Shown here piece by piece: positions 6,459 through 10,601 of a DNA stretch of 10,601 nt. The first letter of the stretch is position 1; every line of letters begins with the position of its first letter. The notes under the pieces were generated by a model. That model ran no database searches and was not told the origin of the DNA. It saw only the letters and a list, made by a program, of their open reading frames with translations. This stretch comes from Fidelibacterota bacterium (lineage in GTDB: Bacteria > Fidelibacterota > UBA8477 > JABMPR01), in the NCBI GenBank assembly GCA_030596225.1, contig JAUVKO010000050.1, forward strand, positions 1-10,601. Reading direction: 5' to 3'. The position numbers were made by a program, and so were the translations under genes.

Positions 6459-7358
6459 ACTACCTAGAAAATAGATAGGATGAAGAGGGAGCATGTTTTT
6501 CTGCTCATCAGTCATTTCGTTATAATACTCTTCCCACAATGAAATAAATCTGTCAAAATCTATTAATTCAATATGTTCTCTAGAGTCACGGGCTTCTTTA
6601 ATCGCGGGTTTAGAAAATTGACCAGATGTCACAAATATTCCTACATCAGAAGTTCTTTTCATCGTACCAGCAAGCTTTTGTATATCATCTGAAGAAATTG
6701 CATCATTTGGCCGGTGCTTCACTTGGACAATAATTCGAGGTTGTTTAGTTCCTAATGGATCAGTATATGCGATTATATCTATTCCGCCATCAGGCCCTCT
6801 TTTCGCTACGTCAGAAATGTGATAGCCCATTGCATCTAGGAGGGCAGCAACTAAATCTTGAAATTCGTATGGGTTTTTATCAATAACAAAATTTCTCAGC
6901 CCGTTGTTGGCATCTTCTTCGTATTGATCCAGTAATGCTTTTTGGGCTTGTCCAGTATCGCCCTCAATGTCGCTGACATCATCATCATCTTCTTCTTTAG
7001 GCTTTTCTTTCTCCCTTTTAGAGTCCCACTCTCGGTATTTTTTTGAAGCAGTGCTTAATAGCTTCTCAGGTCCCAAGCCTATTGCTTCTTCACCCTCATC
7101 GGTCAATATCCATAATCCCTTGCTTTTTCTCAAATAGCCCGCTTTCATACAATCAATCGTATAAAAATGAAGAATTGATTCCCACCTGATATAACCTGTC
7201 TTTTCATATCTGTGCATTTCATATTCATTAAACTCGACAGATTCTCTAATCTTATTTACTACTTCTTTTCCTCTAAGCTCTCCACCAGAAGCTTTTAGGA
7301 TTTGAAAGGCAGCATATATGGTTTTTTCTGCAATTTCTTTTGACTTAGCTTTTGCCAT
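6450..7358 (-). CDS. mrr: Mrr-family type IV restriction endonuclease
   Basis: The protein has 302 residues. Residues about 1-100 form the Mrr N-terminal winged-helix domain (..AAFQILKASGGELRGKEVV.. through GLWILTDEGEEAI). A charged acidic linker (EEDDDD, 122-127) follows. The C-terminal restriction-endonuclease-like domain has E165 (YEFQDLVAALLDAMGY), GPDGGID with D194, and QVK (212-214), the D-QxK catalytic signature of Mrr_cat. IFVTSGQFSKPA and LIDFDRF continue the typical fold. Family members cut DNA carrying methylated bases and work as stand-alone defence enzymes. The start at 7358 is preferred over ATG 7379 because AAGGG lies eight bases before it. The gene is convergent with the NYN gene and downstream in the direction away from tRNA-Lys. 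No methyltransferase is present, which fits type IV. Confidence 0.92.
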   Translation of the reverse strand: MAKAKSKEIAEKTIYAAFQILKASGGELRGKEVVNKIRESVEFNEYEMHRYEKTGYIRWESILHFYTIDCMKAGYLRKSKGLWILTDEGEEAIGLGPEKLLSTASKKYREWDSKREKEKPKEEDDDDVSDIEGDTGQAQKALLDQYEEDANNGLRNFVIDKNPYEFQDLVAALLDAMGYHISDVAKRGPDGGIDIIAYTDPLGTKQPRIIVQVKHRPNDAISSDDIQKLAGTMKRTSDVGIFVTSGQFSKPAIKEARDSREHIELIDFDRFISLWEEYYNEMTDEQKNMLPLHPIYFLGSND

Positions 7359-7530
7359 GATTTTTTCCCTTAGTCTCATCCTACATTATTCAGAATGGAC
7401 AAAGATACCCTCATCTAGTCATTGGAGCAAGACACATCCCAATATGTGCAAACACAGTATGTTGAATTGGACGGAACGTGTAGCTGGTTCAATATACTAG
7501 AGTCAGACAAAATTAGATTTAAAGGATTAA

Positions 7531-7568
7531 GCTTGCTTATCGTAGTGAGCGAAGCGAACGAAGATAAG
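7531..7568 (+). repeat. Palindromic interspersed element, copy 2, abutting tRNA-Lys
   Basis: Arms CTTATC (7536-7541) and GATAAG (7563-7568) close a hairpin whose interior GAGCGAAGCGAACGAA is identical to copy 1 at 4171-4186. The right arm ends at the base next to the tRNA discriminator (7569), so on the tRNA strand the hairpin follows the mature tRNA directly. It may serve as the 3' processing or termination structure, but no U tract follows. Confidence 0.7.
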
Positions 7569-7641
7569 TGACCGCGGTAGGAATCGAACCTACGACCAAT
7601 TGATTAAAAGTCAACTGCTCTACCAACTGAGCTACGCGGCC
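7569..7641 (-). tRNA. tRNA-Lys (anticodon UUU)
   Basis: A 73-base cloverleaf fits fully: acceptor GGCCGCG / CGCGGTC (one G-U pair) with discriminator A, D arm GCTC-AGTTGGTA-GAGC, anticodon arm GTTGA-CTTTTAA-TCAAT with anticodon TTT at 7608-7606, five-base variable loop TGGTC, and T arm GTAGG-TTCGAAT-CCTAC. The CCA end is not encoded, since CTTATC follows directly. The gene sits at the right edge of the repeat-bounded segment carrying the nuclease genes. tRNA genes are frequent integration points, but no integrase is seen here. Confidence 0.97.
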
Positions 7642-7689
7642 ATGTAAAAAATCTATACGCAGACATATCTGCTGCTCTACCAACTGCGT

Positions 7690-7721
7690 GTCCCGGCGAA
7701 GCCTGAAAGGCGAAGACGGAC
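7690..7721 (+). repeat. Palindromic element, GTCC-arm subtype, copy A
   Basis: GTCC(C)G pairs with CGGAC with one bulged C, around the core GCGAAGCC-TGA-AAGGCGAAGA, whose inner stem is GCCT-GAA-AGGC (7701-7711). It matches copy B (7765-7794) except that one C and one G, on opposite sides of the inner stem, are both absent in B. That is a compensated change expected if the folded form matters. Confidence 0.7.
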
Positions 7722-7727
7722 TTGTCT

Positions 7728-7755
7728 CGGCATAGTTCCAAAGGAACGACGCCGG
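7728..7755 (+). repeat. Nested hairpin between two palindromic elements
   Basis: CGGC (7728-7731) / GCCG (7751-7754) enclose the perfect hairpin GTTCC-AAA-GGAAC (7735-7747). Alternatively CCGGCG (7693-7698) of copy A pairs with CGCCGG (7750-7755), giving one three-way structure of about 63 bases. GCGACGCCGGGAG near 10109-10121 resembles its right end, which suggests the larger unit is also repeated. Confidence 0.5.
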
Positions 7756-7764
7756 AAGCTACAC

Positions 7765-7794
7765 GTCCCGGCGAAGCTGAAAGCGAAGACGGAC
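7765..7794 (+). repeat. Palindromic element, GTCC-arm subtype, copy B
   Basis: GTCC(C)G ... CGGAC arms surround GCGAAGCTGAAAGCGAAGA with inner stem GCT-GAA-AGC. It is flanked by ACG (7763-7765, overlapping the arm) and ACG (7793-7795), where the intact tRNA has a single ACG. That is compatible with a three-base target duplication on insertion. Confidence 0.65.
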
Positions 7795-7799
7795 GCGGC

Positions 7800-7831
7800 C
7801 ATATCGACCAATGTTTACATTTGTCGATATG
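7800..7831. promoter_or_regulatory. Near-perfect 32-base palindrome upstream of the acyltransferase gene
   Basis: CATATCGAC (7800-7808) pairs with GTCGATATG (7823-7831), and AATGT (7810-7814) with ACATT (7817-7821). One mismatch and the central TT are the only gaps. No T tract follows on either strand, so it is more like a dimer-binding operator or an element end than a terminator. It covers an upstream ATG (7811) of the acyltransferase frame. Confidence 0.6.
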
Positions 7832-7954
7832 AAAAAGCGAGGCAATATAGTTTTGTCCATACCCTGGGCAAAACAATTTCCCGTCAAATCCCAGGTTTTC
7901 CAGAATTGCCATTTAAAAATTGGTTGTCTTGAATATCCACCTATCTTTTATGCC

Positions 7955-8791
7955 ATGAGTAAAAAAAATAACAGTCCCTGGCGGACTATCTCAACAGCAG
8001 TATATGGTGCCCCCAATGAGGGGAAGATTTATGGTATTCTGGAAATTGATGTAACCGATGCTTGGGAAATGATCAAGCAGTTTCGTGATGAAGGACAACG
8101 CATCACCATGACCCATATGGTGGCAGGAGCCATCGGTCGTGCTATTGGCTGGGATATTCCGGAGATGAATGCCTTTGTGAAACGTGGCAAAGTGATTCAA
8201 CGGGATGAGGTGATTGTCACCGTTTCAGTCAATATGCATGGTGGCCGTGAAATGAGTAGTGTTAAGCTATATGACGCTCACAAAAAGACGGTTTTTGAAA
8301 TTGGTGATATAATACGCGACCGGGTCGCCAAAGCCCGTGGCGGTTCTGACAATGACACCATGGAGAATAAAGCCTTTTTAGCCAGAGTTCCCTGGCCATT
8401 TCGACGGATGTTGTTTTTACTCTTCAGGTTTATTACAAACAGCCTGGGTTTCCAGATCAAGTCTCTGGGCTTGGGACATAATTCATTTGGATCTATCCTC
8501 TTATCAAATATTGGTTCCCATGGATTGACCATGGGTATGGCAGCCTTGTTTCCCGGGTCTAAGTTGCCGGCGGTCATTATCATGGGCAAAGAAGAGGATA
8601 AACCGGTAGTCATCGATGGCAAGATCGTCATTCGAAAGATATTGCCTCTGACCGGTACTTTTGATCACCGGGTCATGGATGGGTATCATGGGGGTATGCT
8701 GGCACACCACGTTAAGCGGTATTTGGAAAATCCTGAATTGTTAGCTGAAGTCCCGGCCGAGATGGTCGAGGATGTACTGCAAGCTAATTAG
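7955..8791 (+). CDS. Stand-alone 2-oxoacid dehydrogenase acyltransferase (E2) catalytic-domain protein
   Basis: The protein has 278 residues from ATG 7955. It consists of the chloramphenicol-acetyltransferase-like E2 catalytic fold: SPWRTISTAVYG, KIYGILEIDVTDA, ITMTHMVAGAIGRAI, and the active-site motif FDHRVMDG with H238 and D242. In complete dehydrogenase complexes E2 moves acyl groups from a lipoyl arm to CoA. Here the lipoyl and peripheral-subunit-binding domains are missing, as in a known class of short E2-like proteins whose substrate is mostly unknown. The frame stays open back to 7811, but that part overlaps a strong palindrome and reads unlike the family; the family-like sequence begins at SPWRTIS. 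No good ribosome site precedes 7955, so initiation may be weak or leaderless. It converges with the DoxX gene 22 bases away. Confidence 0.85.
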   Translation: MSKKNNSPWRTISTAVYGAPNEGKIYGILEIDVTDAWEMIKQFRDEGQRITMTHMVAGAIGRAIGWDIPEMNAFVKRGKVIQRDEVIVTVSVNMHGGREMSSVKLYDAHKKTVFEIGDIIRDRVAKARGGSDNDTMENKAFLARVPWPFRRMLFLLFRFITNSLGFQIKSLGLGHNSFGSILLSNIGSHGLTMGMAALFPGSKLPAVIIMGKEEDKPVVIDGKIVIRKILPLTGTFDHRVMDGYHGGMLAHHVKRYLENPELLAEVPAEMVEDVLQAN

Positions 8792-8813
8792 ATAAAGGTA
8801 ATCAGATAGAGTT

Positions 8814-9272
8814 CTACGAGTCTGAAGCCAGGCGAAATCGATATTCTAGCAATCCGCTGATTCCAATTAATCCTATATTTTGCAGGACCTTTAGAGTTCC
8901 TATACTTGTTCCCCCGTTACTCACCGTAATACATCCGCAGTTAAAATCAAAGCCCTGTACTATGGCTATCACGATGGCCAGAGTGAAAACTAGTAGCATA
9001 CTGCAAATCAGGGCATTTGCCGCTCTGGGATAGCAATTCACTATTAGTGCCAGCCCGCAAAGTAATTCAATCCACGGTAGTATGATCGCTGCAGCATGCA
9101 GCAAGGGAAGCGGTAGTAGTCGATAATTGGAAATAGCTTTGGCAAATAGACCCGGATTCCAGATCTTATCCAGGCTAGCATAGACGAATAGTACTCCAAG
9201 ACCAACTTGAAGCACCAGGATAAAACTATTTCTGAACTTGATTCTTTGAAATGGAGTCAGAATCGCACTCAT
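8814..9272 (-). CDS. MauE/DoxX-like membrane protein with CGC motif
   Basis: The protein has 152 residues with four membrane segments, near residues 17-34, 56-78, 84-106 and 126-143. The stretch LGVLFVYASLDKIWNPGLFAK and the loop FDFNCGC (C112, C114) are typical of the MauE/DoxX redox-associated membrane family. Those proteins are linked to electron or disulfide transfer across the membrane. The ATG at 9272 is chosen because it begins two bases after the stop codon of the upstream rhodanese gene, so the two are coupled in translation. The longer frame starts at TTG inside that gene. The paired cysteines and the rhodanese partner suggest a shared thiol or sulfur redox function, which is inference. 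Confidence 0.85.
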   Translation of the reverse strand: MSAILTPFQRIKFRNSFILVLQVGLGVLFVYASLDKIWNPGLFAKAISNYRLLPLPLLHAAAIILPWIELLCGLALIVNCYPRAANALICSMLLVFTLAIVIAIVQGFDFNCGCITVSNGGTSIGTLKVLQNIGLIGISGLLEYRFRLASDS

Positions 9273-9274
9273 CC

Positions 9275-9796
9275 TTAAGGATTGCTTTCTGTGGGATAAC
9301 CGGCAGTCTGCCACTCCTGCCAACCGCCAAAAAAGAAGGCAACCCGGGAAAACTCCATCATCTTCAAATCTGCGGCCAGATCAATAGAGGCATTGCAATC
9401 AGCTCCATCACAATAAGTGATCAGAAGCTGGTCAGGATCAAGATTTTCCAAGAATGACAGTGAGTCCAAAAAAGCATGCACCGGTAGATTGATCGCTCCC
9501 AGAATATGTCCCGCCTGAAAGTCTTCCTCACTACGGGTATCCAGAAATAGTGCTGATCCATTCTGGTATGCCACAAAAGCTTCTCTTAAAGAAATATTTG
9601 AGACGATATTATGGTTGCCATTTGGATCGATAATCACTGAAGGAATAGCTACTTCGCTGGAATCGGATGTCATGATTGTAAGCTCAGTTGTTAGTCCAAT
9701 CCCGTTAGGAAGAATGGCTTGTGCTGTGATTCCCAGAATGGATGAAATCAGGGTGAAAATCAGGATTTCTTTCAGTAGGGGATAGTTGACCTTCAT
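9275..9796 (-). CDS. Membrane-anchored or exported rhodanese-like protein
   Basis: The protein has 173 residues. Residues about 9-29 form one hydrophobic segment (ILIFTLISSILGITAQA), either an uncleaved anchor or a signal peptide, so the domain is likely periplasmic. The rhodanese domain spans about 66-170, with LDTRSEEDFQAGHILGAINLP (86-105 region), the six-residue active-site loop beginning at C129 (TYCDGADC) and the end motif GGWQEWQTAGYP. C129 is the expected sulfur-carrying cysteine; a second cysteine, C134, sits at the other end of the loop, which is less usual and could form a disulfide. It is the first gene of an operon with a MauE/DoxX-like protein whose start is two bases after this stop. 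No good ribosome site precedes the ATG. The sulfur donor and acceptor are unknown. Confidence 0.88.
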   Translation of the reverse strand: MKVNYPLLKEILIFTLISSILGITAQAILPNGIGLTTELTIMTSDSSEVAIPSVIIDPNGNHNIVSNISLREAFVAYQNGSALFLDTRSEEDFQAGHILGAINLPVHAFLDSLSFLENLDPDQLLITYCDGADCNASIDLAADLKMMEFSRVAFFFGGWQEWQTAGYPTESNP

Positions 9797-9825
9797 GCTA
9801 GTAATAATACATGTTAGTGAAAAAT

Positions 9826-9839
9826 ATTCCTAAAGGAAT
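9826..9839. promoter_or_regulatory. Perfect 14-base palindrome upstream of the rhodanese operon
   Basis: ATTCCT-AA-AGGAAT lies about 30 bases upstream of the rhodanese start codon, a typical operator position. On the minus strand TTGACT (9856-9851) stands just upstream of it as a possible -35, but no good -10 was seen. Confidence 0.35.
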
Positions 9840-9918
9840 TGTCGAAAGGTAGTCAAATAATATGTTCAGACGATTCGGTTTAAGCTGACATTCATTAAGA
9901 TGGCAGCTATATTCTTAA

Positions 9919-10130
9919 GCTATTATCCGCCTGCGCATCCAAGCCCATCCTTTGAATGCTGAAGGGAGGAATGTACAGAGCGTTGACAAGCTACGGCGCG
10001 ATGTCATCCTGGGAATATAGCGGATAACCGCCTGCCTGCGCGGAGCCGCTTTGGCATAGGCAAGCGGCTCAACCTGTCACGGCGAAGCTGAAAGCGTAGA
10101 CGGAAAGAGCGACGCCGGGAGATGAAATGA
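9919..10130. repeat. GC-rich interspersed repeat block between the rhodanese operon and hflK
   Basis: The block holds several nested palindromes. TTATCCGC (9923-9930) pairs with GCGGATAA (10020-10027), enclosing 89 bases that include GACAAGCTACGG (9985-9996), a relative of strings at 5143 and 6369. GAGCCGCTT (10043-10051) pairs perfectly with AAGCGGCTC (10062-10070). Next is a copy of the GTCC-arm element at 10076-10104 and GCGACGCCGGGAG. There is no open frame of note. The composition is much more GC-rich than the genes on either side. Confidence 0.6.
10076..10104 (+). repeat. Palindromic element, GTCC-arm subtype, copy C
   Basis: GTCACGGCGAAGCTGAAAGC followed by GTAGACGGA matches copy B (7765-7794) with two substitutions (C to A in the left arm, A to T in the right part of the core). 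The inner stem GCT-GAA-AGC is kept. The outer arm is weakened by the C to A change. Confidence 0.6.
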
Positions 10131-10198
10131 GGACACAGGTTTTTTTTGCATTTTGGTTATTGTATTAAGCACCTGTAGAATTCCATATAGGAGGAATT

Positions 10199-10601
10199 AT
10201 GGCTGGTAAACGAATTGTTATTGGAGATACTGAGATTGAAATCCCTGATATTGGGAAGAAAGCCTTTATCTATCCTGTTTTATTATTGATTTTGGTCTGG
10301 ATCTTTTTGCCGGGCCCTTTTACGTGGTGGATCCGGAAGAAAATGGGGTGGTTCGAACTTTTGGAAAACTGACCCAGATCACACAGCCGGGTTTAAGATT
10401 CAAATTTCCATGGCCTATCCAGACTGTTGACCTGGTGAATGTTGAGGAGGTCAGGCGACTAGAGTTGGGCTTTCGTACTGTACGAGCAGGAGGAACCCAT
10501 AGTTCCGCTCAATACAAGAAGGTGCCTTCAGAGGCTCTCATGCTCACCGGTGACGAAAACATTGTAAGCGTGGATCTTGTCGTTCAGTATAAGATCAAGG
10601 A
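10199..10601 (+). pseudogene. hflK: hflK (SPFH/band-7 protease regulator), frameshifted and cut by window edge
   Basis: ATG 10199 has an excellent ribosome site, AGGAGG four bases upstream. The first frame gives MAGKRIVIGDTEIEIP, one membrane segment (about residues 23-36, FIYPVLLLILVWIF), then nonsense and a TGA at 10370-10372 after 57 codons. A second frame, one base out, gives the HflK band-7 start without a break to the window end: AGPFYVVDPEENGVVRTFGK, TQPGLRFKFPWPI, LELGFRTV and LMLTGDENIVSVDLVVQYKIK. One extra T in the five-T run at 10304-10308 would join the frames as ..VWIFFAGPFYVVDPEE... HflK, with HflC, forms a membrane cage around FtsH and controls its proteolysis. Intact conservation on both sides of the break favours a sequencing or assembly error, or a very recent mutation. 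Confidence 0.88.

Larger units (their letters stand above)
7651..7802 (-). pseudogene. Broken duplicate of the tRNA-Lys 5' half, interrupted by palindromic elements
   Basis: CTGCTCTACCAACTG (7672-7686) exactly repeats the tRNA-Lys D-arm region (7615-7629), and ACGCGGCCAT (7793-7802) exactly repeats its 5' end plus two flanking bases (7634-7643). In the intact gene these are separated by four bases; here they are 106 bases apart. The spacer contains AGCTAC (7757-7762), the missing piece, flanked on both sides by palindromic elements. The anticodon, variable and T arms are absent. The tRNA-strand sequence instead runs into a GCAGA-TATG-TCTGC hairpin and, a few bases later, a six-T tract. It is not a functional tRNA. 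Confidence 0.7.

Noticed and set aside
7658..7672. Reading the GCAGA-TATG-TCTGC hairpin as the anticodon arm of a second working tRNA
   Set aside because: The loop is four bases, not seven, and no T arm or matching acceptor 3' strand follows; the unit is a remnant.
7604..7912. 102-codon minus-strand frame
   Set aside because: It is a translation of the tRNA-Lys gene, the tRNA remnant and the palindromic elements, and cannot be coding.
7811..7954. N-terminal extension of the acyltransferase from ATG 7811
   Set aside because: The ATG sits inside a 32-base palindrome and the residues do not resemble the family, whose similarity begins near 7955.
4153..10130. CRISPR array
   Set aside because: The repeats are few, unevenly spaced, differ in arms, and no spacers of constant length or cas genes are present.

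Overview
The window looks like a chromosomal segment from an uncultured or marine/sediment bacterium of the FCB side of the tree (Marinimicrobia, Calditrichaeota, KSB1 or Ignavibacteria-like). The best clue is the secreted protein at 1801-2874. It ends in the FlgD-Ig/type A sorting style domain typical of those phyla (YPNPFNP ... YDLCGRLV ... AGVYIIRL) and carries the PVEL ... LTW ... NQGFIIER module that often precedes it. The DNA is moderately AT-rich with local GC-rich palindromic repeats, and the one tRNA does not encode its CCA end. The phylum is an inference, not a demonstration.

Layout. 3-755 (+) is the C-terminal part of a hybrid histidine kinase (HATPase plus receiver), cut by the window edge. 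It converges on a stand-alone receiver protein (793-1221, -). A 579-base regulatory gap precedes the secreted sorting-domain protein. Next come two small unrecognised membrane proteins in one operon (3209-4001, -). From about 4150 to 7570 the segment has accessory character: a lipoprotein esterase (4369-5121, +), an NYN-domain predicted nuclease with its own promoter and leader hairpin (5459-6079, +), and a convergent Mrr-type restriction endonuclease (6450-7358, -). This stretch is bordered by two near-identical copies of a short palindromic element, one of them abutting the 3' end of a tRNA-Lys(UUU) gene (7569-7641, -). Right of the tRNA is a broken second copy of its 5' half, split by two more small palindromic elements, then a near-perfect 32-base palindrome. 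After that come a stand-alone 2-oxoacid dehydrogenase acyltransferase domain (7955-8791, +), a translationally coupled rhodanese/MauE-DoxX pair (9796-8814, -), a repeat-rich gap, and the start of hflK (10199 to the end, +). The hflK reading frame is broken by one missing base in a T run.

How the genes fit together. The kinase and receiver are probably a signalling pair or parts of one phosphorelay. The rhodanese and MauE/DoxX-like protein are likely to act together in envelope sulfur or thiol redox chemistry. NYN plus Mrr beside a tRNA and flanked by repeats fits a small nucleic-acid-defence islet, though no integrase or methyltransferase is visible.

The points most worth checking are the family of small palindromic elements (five copies sharing a GCGAAGC ... 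CGAAGA-type core, with compensatory arm changes), their apparent insertion into a tRNA remnant, the promoter-terminator leader of the NYN gene, and the hflK frameshift.
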